A stretch of 64,000 nt of DNA. Source: Papio anubis (Eukaryota > Chordata > Mammalia > Primates > Cercopithecidae). Where the stretch lies: assembly GCF_008728515.1 (NCBI RefSeq), contig NC_044986.1, positions 56,346,855 through 56,410,854 on the forward strand, in the 5' to 3' direction. The notes under the pieces were generated by a model that was given only the letters and a program-made list of their open reading frames with translations, was not told where the DNA came from and searched no databases. The position numbers were made by a program, and so were the translations under genes. Every line of letters starts with the position of its first letter. The stretch's first letter is position 1. Positions 1 through 54,260 of the stretch are shown one piece after another.

Positions 1-470
1 CATCCATGTCCCTGCAAAGGACATGATATCATTCCTTTTTTATGGCTACACAGTATTCCATGGTGTATATGTACCACATTTTCTTTATCCAGTCTATCAT
101 TGATGGGCATTTGGGTTGATTCCACATCTTTGCTATTGTGAATAGTGCTGTAATGAACATACACATGCGTGTATCTTTGTAATAAAATAACTTACATTCC
201 TTTGGGTATATACTCCTTAATGGGACTGCTGAGTCAACTGATATTTCTGGGTCTAGGTCTTTGAGGAATTGCCACACTGTCTTACATAATGGTTGAACTA
301 ATTTACATGCCCACCAACAGTGTAAAAGCATTCCTATGTCTCCAGCTTCGTCAGCATCTGTTGTTTTTTGCCTTTTTAATAATTGCCATTCTGATTGGTA
401 TGAGATGGTATTTCATTGTGGTCTTGATTTGTATTTGACTTTCCTTGTTTTTGATGATCTTGACAGTTTT
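1..470 (-). mobile_element. L1 fragment, end of ORF2
   Basis: Minus strand encodes the cysteine-containing ORF2 C-terminus (LLHCWWACKLVQ at its start, IYTMEY near its end, within 29-331), matching the L1 ORF2 tail. The 3' end runs out of the window. Sense to ANK3. Confidence 0.93.
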
Positions 471-539
471 GCAGTGTACTGGTCAGATATGTCCATCAAC
501 TGGGGCTTGTCTCATGGGTTTTCTTTTTTCTTTTCTTTT

Positions 540-1330
540 TTCTTTTTAATGAATAGACTGGGGCTGTATGTTTTAGGGAGGAAGATCATAAAGGAAAAGT
601 GCCATTTCATCACATTGTATCAAGGGTACATACCATCAACATGACTTATCATTGTTGATGTTGACCTTGATCATATAGCTGAGGCAGGATTTGTCAGGTT
701 TCTCCATTGTAAAGTTATCTGTTTCCCCCTGCTTCCATACTGTTTGCTTTGCAAGAAAATCACTATGTTCAGCCCACATGTAAGCAGTGGGGAACTATGT
801 TCCACTTTGAGAGTGAAGTATATTTTCATATATTATTTGGAATTCTTTTGCCTGAGACATTTGTGTCTTCTTTTCCATTTATTGAATTACTTATGTATAA
901 TAGTATGAATTAATGGATAGTTATTTTACAGTTTGTACCATACTTCAATACTATTATATTTATTTATTTTGGCTCAAATTGTTCCAGCTATGGCCACTGG
1001 GAACTCTTTTAGTTAATTCCTATGTCCCTTCGACATACCCCCCACCACTGTGTCTCTGTATTAGTTTATTTACTTTTGTTGGGGGAGGGAGGAGCATTTC
1101 CTTACTTTTTGACACTCTAAGATGTTCCAGGCTCATCTTATATATTTCCTTTGCTGGCCTTAGATTCAGCCATTTCTCCAAAAAGCACTGTTTGCTTTTA
1201 GTAGAGAATGGTATTAGCAACCAATATCTGCGTGCTAGAGGTATTCTGCTCCTTACATATGAAGTAATTGGGTATTTTAAACAATGCAGTTTCGATAGAT
1301 ACAATTCACATCTTTTGAATATCAGCTTCT
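540..1330. repeat. Old high-copy interspersed repeat, probably L1-derived
   Basis: The text around ctcaaattgttccagctatg and the following segment reads like an old, widely dispersed mammalian repeat that I recall from other introns. I cannot fix family or ends. The 154-codon plus-strand frame at 913-1377 falls in it and is not treated as a gene. Confidence 0.45.
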
Positions 1331-3439
1331 ATCCATTCAGTTTGGTATGCTGTGTTGATTGTAATCTAATTAACTAAACCATCTTTCTCAGCATTGCCAC
1401 ATCATGTATTTTACTAATATGGAAAAGACATTCTCTTTGTTTTGAAAAACTGAAGTCTGCTTACAGAGTCAATGGCTGCTGGAGTCCCAGTAACTGGCTA
1501 TACAAATATCATGCCCATGGTGGAGGCTGAGCTATAGTTATCAGCTTAAAGTCATAGACTCCACCCTGAATTACATCAGTCCTGTCTGAGCTAGTTTACA
1601 CGTAACCACTAAAGCAAGGCTGACAAGGTGGTGTCTCAGCTTGAGATAATGTACCAAATACCACAATGCTGGACAAAATTTTAGAGACTTCTATGGACTG
1701 TTTTTTAATTGATGTGAACACTTCTTTTGGTGGAAGCCTCATTTTCTTCACTAGGCAAAGTGGACCTTTCCAATTAGCATGCATAGTGTCTTCTCTTCTT
1801 TGCAGAAAGTCACCAGCAAGGATGGCTGATGATGTTGAGAGTGAAAAGCACTACTCCTGTATACATTCTCTTCTCATGGGAACCTGATGGAGCTCTGAGA
1901 CCTTTCTCTTTCAGTCGATTTTTTGAAGCTATAACTTTATTTTGTTCTTAACTCTACTTTCTCTTAAAGCTTTTTTGATTTTGAAGAGACATTTTGAAAT
2001 TTCCTAATAGGTGAGAAAGTCATTTACATTCAACCAAATAAGATATTTATTTTGAACTTTTACATGTCTCAAGTCTTTTAACATTGAAATAGAAGTATTA
2101 ATATTATCTATTTACTGTAATGGCTTCAAATCTTTATAGCATTGTGACACTTGGCTGTCGTTAAATAGTTTGTCCTCTTCTTCTCCTTTCCTATCCTAGA
2201 TAGAGCTACATGGGATATAAAATTGAAGGTAATAAACATTATTGGTTTGAACAGTTTTTTTGAGAACTTAATGATATATTTTAATATAATAAAATCCGCA
2301 AGATTTTTGGAGAAAGCAACATGTGGAAATTTATCTCTTAGACAAAGTATATCTTGAAGTTCAGAATGTGTGCTGGTTGATAATCATTGTTCTATTTCAT
2401 TAAAACAATTGTTTTCTCTTTCACAAATTACAATTTTTTTCTCCCGTAATCAGCAGGTTTGTGAGTAAAACTGTCAGGAAACTCAAACTGCAGGTAGCTA
2501 CAGAGACCCTCAACCCTTTTCGTGAAACCCATTTTTCACAAAAAGCACTGGGTATACAAACTAATTTGCAGATGCTAACCATTTTCTCCTTCATGTTGGA
2601 AAGTGGTCGAAGAGAAAAGGGGACAGAGCTGATAATTCAAAATGTTCCAGAGTCCTAAATTTACTTTGCTAAGAGTCAACCTCAGGCCTATGTGTTGAGT
2701 TATGGAGTTAGGAATAACTCAAATAAGCCTCTGATATCATGTAATATTTGCCCTTAATTCCAAAGTTACCAAATCTTGATGCTGTTCATAGGTACCAGAT
2801 GGGGTTGGAAAGAAATGACTTATCCTAGAGACTGCAGCTTGTAAAAATGTAGTTGATGCAATAGGGCCTCCTGGTAAAGATCCACTTTAAATGTTAACAA
2901 AACAGTCTATTGTGTTTCTTATGAAAACTCCAGGTGGACACAAGACAAGTGACAGTAGCAGGCAAAACCAGTTCTGATTCATCTGGATTTTTTTAAAACA
3001 ATGTAAACATTTTTCACAGGAATGATAATGGATCCACGTACCATTTGTGCATTAAAACATTTTTAAGGAAGCAACTTAGAGTTTTCAATTTCTTTACATT
3101 GCCAAGGAAGGATGTTAAAAAATTTCTGCCTTCACCATCATTTCATTAAAAACTTGTTACATCAAAGCAAACAAATAAATAAATACATTTAGCTGTATAT
3201 GGGAGTAAAAACTCTATAGCTACAAATGCATCTTTTAAATAGGTATTCTTAGTGTTTTAAATTTTTATTCATATTAGCAATAAGAGTTTTCCTATCCTGA
3301 CTACCAACGATGAGGTGACTGTATTTTAAAACATGGTGCTTAGTTTATGAATGGGAAAAAACATTCATCTCAGAAAAGCCCAAGAAAACTGGCTGAAAGC
3401 TGGTTCCTAGGGTAACAAGGCTCTGCATTCCTTACTTAC

Positions 3440-44594
<41,155 letters not shown>

Positions 44595-45422
44595 CTGTTG
44601 AACAAAGGAAACATCACCAATTAAATTTGACAATAAATTCTATGAGTGCAGTGTACTTCTTCAAGATCCAGTATGGCACCCAACATGCTGTGGACAAGTG
44701 GGCTTCAAACATTTGCTCGTTTATTTCATAAAATACTTTCTTATTTTAGGTTGAAAACTACATTTTTTCATAAGTTTAAGTAGCTGCAAAGTATGTAATT
44801 TCCCACAAGTCTGAATATCAACATTTAAATGTGTAGCTTTTCCACTACTGTTTTAAATAGTCAATAAAATCTAAGTACTACAAGAAATTTGATGCTCACC
44901 ATTAACAAAAACACATGAATAAACTCTTAAATAGAAATCTGTAATAGAAATTCTACATTGGTTCTTTTTCCTCTTGAGTTTCTATTTCCATTCCATTTCC
45001 GCATACATAATTTTATCTTAATGTAATTTTATGCTTGAAGGTTTTTTATTGATTACCACATATTTCTCTGCCATAAAATTATATCAGTTTAAATTTAAGA
45101 AAGGTTTAAATATTTCCTGACAACACATGCCTCTAAGTATAAAAAATGAATCATCTGATTGGATTATTACTATAATTATTTGAATATAACCAATCAAAAC
45201 AGCAAAAATATATAAAAAGTTTTGTGACCATTCCACAAAAACAATGTATTAAAAATTTCTCTTTTAATGGGATATGCTTTTTTCATGACTAGTTTATGTA
45301 TCTGCTAATGAAGATTCGTTATTGCTAGAACGAGACAGGGTTCAGCATCAATATTAGCCCTGATTTTTGCTTTTATAGATATTAGTGCTGAGAAAACTTG
45401 TTCGCATAGACTGTTGTAGTAG

Positions 45423-45744
<322 letters not shown>

Positions 45745-45789
45745 TAGAGTTACAAATTCTCTGAATTCCATGTGACAAATTACTTAATG

Positions 45790-48700
45790 ATCTTTTTTTG
45801 TCTTTCAAAATTTTTTTAAAAAATTTCTTCCAAAAGAAATAAATGGGATACATGTGCAGAACGTGTAGGTTTGTCACTTAGGTACATGTGTGCCATGGTG
45901 GTTTGCTGTACCTATTGACCCATCCTCTAAGTTCCTCCCCTCACCCCCCAGCCCCCAGTAGGCCCTGGTGTGTGTTGTTCCCTTCTCTATGTCCATGTGT
46001 TCTCATTGCTCAACTCCCACTTGTGAGTGAGAACATGAGGTATTTGGTTTTCTGTTCCCGTGTTAGTTTGCTGAGGATGATGGCTTCCAGCTTCATCCAT
46101 GTCCCTGAGAAGGACATGATCTCATTCTTTTTTATGGCTGCATAGTATTCCACGATGTAAATGTACCACATTTTCTTTCTCCAATCTATTGTTGATGGGC
46201 ATTTTGGTTGGTTTCACGTCTTTGCTATTGTAAATAGTGCTGCAATAAACATACGTGTGCATATGTCTTTATAGTAGAATGGTTTATATTCCTTTGGGTA
46301 TATACCCAGTAATGGGATTGCTGGGTCAAATGGTATTTCTGGTTCCAGATCCTTGAGGAATTGCCATACTGTGTTCCACAATGATTGAACTAATTTACAT
46401 TCCCACCAACAGTGTAAAAGTGTTCCTATTTCTCCACAGCCTCCCCAGCATCTATTGTTTCCTGACATTTAAATAACTACCATTCTGTCTGGTGTGAGAT
46501 GATATCTCATTGTGGTTTTGATTTACATTTCTCTGATGATCAGTGATGTTGAACTTTTTTTCATATGTTTCTTGGCCGCATAAATGTCTTCTTTTGAGAA
46601 GTGTCTGTTCATATCCTTTGTCCACTTTTTGATGAGGTTTTTTCTTGTAAATTTGTTTAAGTTCTTTGCAGATTCTAGATATTAGCCCTTTGACAAATGG
46701 GTAGATTGCAGAAATTTTCTCACATCCTGTAGGTTGCCTGTTCACTCTAATGATAGTTTCTTTTGCCGTGCAGAAGCTCTTCTGTTTAATTAGATCTCAT
46801 TTGTCAATTTTGGCTTTTGTTGCAATTGTTTTTGGCATTTTTGTCATGGAATCTTTGCCCATGCCTATGTGCTGAATGCTACTGCTTAGGTTTTCTTCTA
46901 GGGTTTTTATGGTTTTGTGTTTTAAGTCTTTAAACCACCTTAAGCTAATTTTTGTATTAGATGTAAGGAAGGGGTCCAATTTCAGTTTTCTGCATATGGC
47001 TAGCCAGTTTTCCCAGCACCATTTACTGAACTGGAGATCCTTTCCCCATTGCTTGTTTTTGTCAGGTTTGTTGAAGATCAGATGGTTGCAGATTTCTGAG
47101 GTCTCTGTTCTGCTCCATTGGTCTATATGTCTGTTTTGGTACCAGTACCAGGCTGTTTTGGTTACCGTAGCCTTGTAGTGTAGTTTGAAGTGAAGTAGCG
47201 TGTTCTTTTTGTTCTTTTTGCTTAGGATTTTCTTGGCTATATGGGGTCTTCTTTGATTCCATATGAAATTTAAAATAGATTTTCTAATTCTGTGAAGAAT
47301 GTCAATGGTAGTTTGATGGGAATAGCATTGAATCGATATATTACTTTGGGCAGTATGGCCATTTTCATGATATTAATTCCTCCTATCCATGAAGATGGAA
47401 TGTTTCTTCATTTGTTTGCATCCTCTTCATTTGTTTGCATCCTCTCTTATATCCCTGAGCAGTGGTTTGTAGTTCTCCTTGCAGAGTTTCTTCACATCCC
47501 TTGTTAGCTGTATACCTATGTATTTTATTCTCTTTGCAGTGATTGTGAATGGGAGTTTATTCATGATTTGGCACTTACCAGTTTAAGGAGTTTTTGGGCT
47601 GAAATGGTGGAGTTTTCTAAATATAAAATCATGTCATCTGCAAACAGTGATAATTTGACTTCCTCTCTTCCTATTTGAGTATGATTTATTTCTTTCTCTT
47701 GACTGATTGCTCTGGTCTGAACTTCCAATATTATGTTGAATAGGAGTGGTGAGACAGGACATCCTTGTCTTGTAACAGTTTTCAAAGGGAATGCTTCCAG
47801 CTTTTGCCTATTCAATATGGTATTAGTTGTGGGTTTGTCATAAATAGCTCTTATTATTTTGAGATATGTTCCATCAATCCCTAGTTTGTTGAGAGTTTTT
47901 AACATGAAGGGATGTTGAATTTTATCAAAGGCCTTTTCTGCATCTATTGAGATAATCATGTGGTTTTTGTCTTTGGTTCTGTTTATGTGATGGATTATGT
48001 TTATTGATTTGCGTAAGTTGAAACAGCCTTGCATCCCAGAGATGAAGCTGATTTCCTCGTGGCAGATACGTTTTTTGATGTGCTGGATTTGGTTTGCCAG
48101 TATTTTATCGAGGATTTTCTCATCAATGTTCATCAGAGATACTGGCCTGAAGTTTTCTTTTTTTGTTGTGTCTCTTCTTGGTTTTGGTATCAGGATGATA
48201 GTAGCTTCATAAAATAAGTTAGGGAGGAGTCCTTCCTTTTTAATTGTTTGGAAGAGTTTCAGAAGGAATGGTACGGTACCAGCTCCTCTTTGTATTTCTG
48301 GTAGAATTCAGCTGTAAATCCATCTGGATCCTGGGCTTTTTTTGGTTGGTAGGCTATTAATTACTGCCTCAATTTCAGAACTCGTTATTGGTCTATTCAG
48401 GGATTCGACATCTTCCTGGTTAATCTTGAGAGGGTATATGTGTCCAGGAATTTATCCATTTTTTCTAGATTTTCCAGTTTATTCCCATAAAACTGTTTAT
48501 CTTATTCACTGATAGTAGTTTGTATTTCTGTGGGGTCAGTGGTGATATCTCCTTTGTCATTTTTTATTGTCTATTTGAGTCTTCTCTCTTTTCTTCATTA
48601 GTTTAGCTAGCAGTCTATCTATATTGTTCATTTTTTCAAAAAAAAAAAAACAGTTCCTAGGTTCATTGATTTTTTGGAGTGCTTTTCAAGTCTCTATCTC

Positions 48701-50760
48701 CTTTAACTCTTCTCTTAGTTATTTCTTGTCTTCTGCTAGCTTTTGGATTCATTTGTTCTTGCCTTTCTGGCTCTTTTAATTGTGATATTAGGGTGTCGAT
48801 TTGAGATCTTTCAAGCTTTCTGATGTGGGCATTTAGTGCTATAAAATTCCCTCTTAGCACTGCTTTAGCTGCATCCTAGAGATTCGGGTACACTGTCTCT
48901 CTGTTCTCATTGGCTTCAAAGAACTTCTTGATTTCTGCCTTAATTTCATAATGTTTACCCAGGAATCATTTAGGAGCTGGCTGTTCAATTTCCATGTAAT
49001 TGTGTAGTTTTCAGTGAGTTTCTTAATCCTGAGTTCTAATTTCATTGCACTGTGGTCTGAGAGACTGTTTGTTATCATTTCAGTTCTTTTGCATTTGCCG
49101 AGGAGTGTTTTACTTCCAATCATATGATCGATTTTTGAGTAAGTGCCATGTGGCACTGAGAAGAATGTGTACTCTGTTGATTTGGGGTAGAAAGTTCTCT
49201 AGACGTCTACTAAGTCCACTTTATCCAGAGCTGAATTCAAATCCTAACTATCCTTGTTAATTTTCTGTCTCATGGATCTGTCTAATACTGACAGTGGGGT
49301 GTTAAATTCTCCCACTATTATTGTGTGGGAGTCTAAGTCTCTTTATAGGTCTCAAAGAAAATGTTTTATGAATCTGGGTGATCTTTTATTGGGTGCATAT
49401 ATATATAGAATAGTTAGCTCTTCTTTTGAATTGTTCCCTTTACCATTATGTAATACCTTTCTTTGTCTTTTTGGACCTTTGTTGATTTAAAGTCTGTTTT
49501 GTCAGAGACTAGGATTGCAACCCCTGCTATTTTTTTGCTTTCCATTTGCTTGGTAAATATTCCTCCATCCCTTTATTTTGAGCCTATGTGTGTCTTTGCG
49601 TGTGAGATGGGCCTCCTGAATATAGCACACTGATGAGTCTTGACTCTTTATCCAATTTGCCAGTCTGTGTGTTTTAATTGTGGCCTTTAGCCCATTTACA
49701 TTTAAGGTTGGTATTGTTATATGTGAATTTGATCCTGTTATCATGCTGCTATTTGGTTATTTTGTACATTAGTTGATTCTGTTTCTTCATAGTTTCATCG
49801 GTCTTTATATTCTGGTGTGTTTTTGCAGTGGCTGGTACTGGTTTTTCCTTTCCATGTTTAGTACTTCCTTTAGGAGCTATTGTAAGGCAGGCCTGGTGGT
49901 AATGAAATCCCTCAGCATTTGCTTGTCTGTAAAGGATTTTATTTCTCCTTCGCTTAAGAAGCTTAGTTTAGCTAGATATGAAATTCTGGGTTGAAAATTC
50001 TTTTCCTTATGAATGTTGAATACTGGCCCCCAATTTCTTGGCTTGTAGAGTTTCTGCTGAGAGGTCTGCTGTTAGTCTGATGGGCTTCCCTTTGTAGGTG
50101 ACCTGGCCTTTCTCTCTAGCTGCCCTTAACAGTTTTTACTTCATTTAGACCTTGGAGAATCTGAATATTATGTGTCTCGGAGTTGGTCTTCTCACGGAGC
50201 ATCTTATGGTGTTCTCTGTATTTCCTGAATTTGCATGTTGGCCTATTTTGCTAGGTTGGGTAAGTTCTCCTGGATAATATCCTGAAGTGTGTTTTCCCGC
50301 TTGTTTCCATTCTCCCTGTCTTCTTCTTGTACTCCAATAATAGGTTCAGTCTTTTTATGAAGTCCCATATTTCTTGGAGGCTTTGTTCATTCCTTTTTAT
50401 TCTTATTTCTCTAGTCTTGTCTGCATGCCTTACTTCATCAAGGTGGTCTTCAAACTCTGATACCCTTTCTTCTGCTTGGTCAATTTGGCTATTGATACTT
50501 GTATATGCTTCGTGAAGTTCTCATGCTGTGTTTTTCAGCTCCATCAGGTCGTTTATGTTCCTCTTGCAGCTGGTTATTCTAGCTAGCAATTCCTCTAACC
50601 TTCTATCAAGGTTCTTAGCTTCTTTGCATTGGTTTAGAATATGCTCCTTTAGCTCAGCGTAGTTTTTTATTACCCATCTTCTGAAGCCTACTTCTGTCAA
50701 TTCATCCATCCGATCCTCCATACTTCATGATCTTTCACCCAAAATTCTTCTCAATGATCC
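45790..50760 (-). mobile_element. L1, about 5 kb, 5' truncated, inactive
   Basis: In minus-strand order: ORF1 remnant (50521-50721), ORF2 start with the endonuclease N-terminus (HRLKIKGWRNIYQANGKQK at 49502-49744), the reverse transcriptase core with the FADD box (47561-48133, 190 codons open), the ORF2 C-terminus (CWWECKLVQSLW, 46214-46468), then the 3' UTR. No 5' UTR is seen. Many stops, and a 19-bp tandem duplication at 47405-47442 shifts frame, so it is dead. Same orientation as ANK3. Confidence 0.95.
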
Positions 50761-51684
50761 ATCACAGGACAACTTTATTAGGTCTTTGATTTTTGTGGGC
50801 AGCAAGGGGTTAATCAGATCACTAGAATCATGCAGTTCTCAGCAGAACACCAATATTTTGAATTCTTCTGTTTGCCCCCACCACCTCAGGAGTTTTTGCA
50901 CCCTTGGGCAATGTGTGTGTGAGAGAGCTAGGCTTTTCTTAGTACTAGGGCAGAGGGAATATGTGTTAAAGGATAGGTGGGAAGGGAGACTCTGCAGGAA
51001 GCTGAGGAAGTAGACAGTTATTCACTTAAAACTAAGTGGTCCCAATCCTGCTGGAGAAGTTTTCACAAGTGTTCTTGGTTTATGAGTTCCTCAACTTGAA
51101 GATCCCTGAGACTGGTACTTAGTCATACTTAAAAATACAACAAAATTTGATTCATTATGTTCATATAACTTTCTGGACTGTGTGAGCAGATCTTGAAAGT
51201 AAGCCTAATTATTCTAACTTATAAGCAACAAGGTACAATCCTATTTCTAAACTACTAGCCAAATCTCAATAGTATTAACGTTATTTAAAAATAAAATTTT
51301 AATTGCAAATAGTACATGGCCTAATTTGAACATTCTTTGGAACATGTTTATATCTTCTGCCTTTTATGTTGATTTAAAACATTTGCTTTTATAAACTAAA
51401 GCAGCCTTTCAAGTGAAAACAGCATTTTGCTAATAAAATAAAAGAAAATCTGGAAACATGCAAAAAATAATGTCCAAATGTCTACTTCATAATGTAAAAC
51501 CTGAAAACATATGATGGAGAAATAATACACAAAAATCACATCCACCTTCCACCACCTACACACAAAAAAATTTCATACAGACTGCAGTACAGTGATTGTT
51601 TTTTATGAATTAAAAGGTCAAAATTGTTTCATTTTCTCTTCTGCAGATTCTAATAAGTAAAAAATGACAAAATATGCATAGACA

Positions 51685-52290
51685 TGTCTGTAAACCAAAA
51701 ATAAAATTCTAAGGCCCCCCAACCATCTGAATGGACCCCTCCTCTCAGCCAAGAGCATTCCAAAATTAACCTGCAAAACTAGTTCAGGTCATGATGGGTA
51801 GGGGAAGCCAGGCATGCCTCATTCTGCCCTCCTCCTTTTTGGAATTACTGCTAGAACAGACTCTGTAAGTCTGGAAACAATAGGAAACATTTACAATCTA
51901 TTCTCTCTGAAGCCTGGGAGGCTTCATCTGCATGACAAAACCTTGGTCCCCACAACCCCTTATCATAACCTAGATATTCCTTTGTATTGATAATAACTCT
52001 TTCAATCAGAGTAACTCTTTCAATCGAAAAATCTTTGAATCCATTGATGACTTGGAAGATCCTCCGCTTCCATTATCCTGCCTTTCCAGATGGAAGCAAT
52101 GTACATCTTGCATATATTGATTGATGTCTCATGTCTCCCTAAAATGTATACAACCAAACTGTACCTGAACCACCTTGGGCACAGGTTCTCAGGATCTCCG
52201 AAGGGTTACATCACGGGCCATTAGTCACTCATATTTAGCTCAGAATAAATGTATTCAAATATCTTACCAGGGTCTGACTCTTTTCATCAA
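51685..52290 (+). mobile_element. Probable solitary ERV-type LTR
   Basis: LTR-like layout: tctgaatggacccctcctct near the left, an A/T box at aaaatgtatacaac, then ccaccttgggcacaggttct, cacgggccattagtcactca, and a cagaataaat poly(A) signal near 52245. No internal viral genes beside it. Subfamily not assigned. Confidence 0.6.
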
Positions 52291-52489
52291 TAATTTCAAA
52301 CTATGGTCACACAGAAAAATGCACTCATTCATCCTTGAAAATTATTTTCCACAGAGCAAAATGCTACATACTGAATGCAAAGTGTTTGGCTAAGAGCAAA
52401 ATCTATCTCAACCATCAACTCCTTAATATTGTGAAGTATACTGTTTCACTGTTTCTTCTTACAGATACACATTTTTTGTTGATTTTGCC

Positions 52490-52794
<305 letters not shown>

Positions 52795-53029
52795 TGATTT
52801 TTGTCTTTTCAAGAAAAGTTTTAATTATAAAAAATTTCAAACAGATTGCAGATTAAAACAGACAGAATATTATAACGAATCTCTGGGTCCCTAACTCAGC
52901 TTCAACAATTGTCACCCCATGCTCAGTCAAGACTCGTCTATATCCTGACCAAAAGTCAAACCCTTTTCTTGTATTATTTTGAAGCAAATCCAAGACAGCA
53001 TATTATTATATCCTCATGATTAGTCTTAC

Positions 53030-53140
53030 AAGAGTATATTTATTTGATAAATAGAGACTCCAAGGTTCAAAGAAGTGAAATTACTCATCCAAGGCTGCCG
53101 GCACCAAATTTAGAATGAGGCTTGAACTATGAGTGCTGGC
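53030..53140 (-). repeat. Possible MIR fragment
   Basis: caaggttcaaagaagtgaaa then ctcatccaaggctgccggca, reverse MIR-like. Confidence 0.5.
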
Positions 53141-53539
53141 TCTACAAGACAATCAAGGCATGTCTTCAGAGGGGTTACTAAGGCAAAGTCCCTGTGCTCA
53201 CACTTGCAGCCACTCTTAGCCTTCCCTTAGCTACATTCAGAAGCTGCTACCTCTGATCTCTGTTTGTTTACTAACAACATGTGGCGTCTAAAGACTCAGC
53301 AGGGAAAGGTGACATTTCACCAGTGGAAGAGCTGTGAAGTGTTATCTTCTTTAGCCGTTGTTCCTTTAATCACCTTGCTTCCATGACAAAGTCAGCTGTT
53401 TCCCCAAGGTACAACTCATCAGCTCTAGCTGAACTGCGAAGAGCTACCTGAAGCACAACTCTTTCAACTGTAGTTTTCCTTGTAGTATTTTTAACACTGA
53501 CTTCAAGTGTCAGTCTCCTTTGGATGGTCTACAAATTCA

Positions 53540-53700
53540 ATCTGGCTCTTTTCAAAGGCGTGTAGCTCTTCGAGTAGCCAAAATTGCGGCCGGAGGGATG
53601 CCTCATCAGGAAGCTGCACAAGATGTCAACGATGCGACTGCCCCGCTGCACAGGCAGTGCTGGCCCAGCTGCTGGGACATTGACAGGTCAGTGGAAAACG
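53540..53700. other. Small CpG-enriched segment of unknown role
   Basis: Seven CpG between 53559 and 53645 in otherwise CpG-poor intron; a 64-codon plus-strand frame (53520-53714) covers it and a donor-like acag/gtcagt lies at 53686. I do not recognise the peptide or a repeat family. Confidence 0.4.
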
Positions 53701-53829
53701 AGTGCCTAGGGTGAATGTAAGATCTTTAATTAGCATCACAGTTCTTGCAGTCATGAAGACGGGCAAGACCAGCTGATCCACAGTGGGACTGAAAAGTACC
53801 TGCCATTTAATGATTCACACTTAATTCAG

Positions 53830-53853
53830 TTAAAAAAAAAAAAAAAAAAAAAA
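53830..53853. repeat. Poly(A) run
   Basis: About 24 A without an Alu or L1 body recognised before it. Confidence 0.9.
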
Positions 53854-54039
53854 GAGGAGGAAAATTAGCAGGCATTGGTTCTACTTCACTCCTACTTTTT
53901 GGTTAAAAAAATAAATTTTGAACTAATTTCTTTGACTTTGAAGCTGGTGTGGCCTATCGCTCACTTTCCTGACACGCGGTTCTGATTTAGGATGCCATTC
54001 TGTTCAAAATGATCTTCAGTAACTGTCATTCACAGTTAC

Positions 54040-54260
54040 TCCTCAGTCAAGTCTAAATTCTTCGTTAGCATTCTAAGTCGTCTAAAATCAGTTCCTGCTA
54101 TACTTGGTCCAACTTGGCCTTTCCTGATTCCCTTAACTTATACTGCAATTAACAAACTCTCTGCAGCTTCTGGTAAGAGTCCCTGCTTTTCTTGTTTTAC
54201 TGTCTTGCCCACGCCACTTCATGTACCTGAGAGTTCCCTTCCCACTTCCTACAGGATCCT
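54040..54260 (+). repeat. Possible L2 remnant
   Basis: gtcaagtctaaattcttcgt and cttgcccacgccacttcatg resemble L2; weak. Confidence 0.4.

Larger units (their letters stand above)
1..3439 (-). other. ANK3: ANK3 intron 3' of the repeat-24 exon (incomplete)
   Basis: Intron sequence running out of the window. It holds an L1 fragment at the edge and an old high-copy repeat to about 1330. From about 1340 to 3430 I see no exon, RNA gene or clear repeat. Open frames of 60-154 codons here lack splice context or match repeats. Confidence 0.8.

Noticed and set aside
913..1377. 154-codon plus-strand open frame
   Set aside because: Falls largely in an old interspersed repeat, has low-complexity hydrophobic composition and no splice or promoter context.
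47561..48133. 190-codon reverse transcriptase frame as a host gene or retron
   Set aside because: It is the ORF2 core of a decayed L1, flanked by the matching endonuclease and C-terminal pieces.
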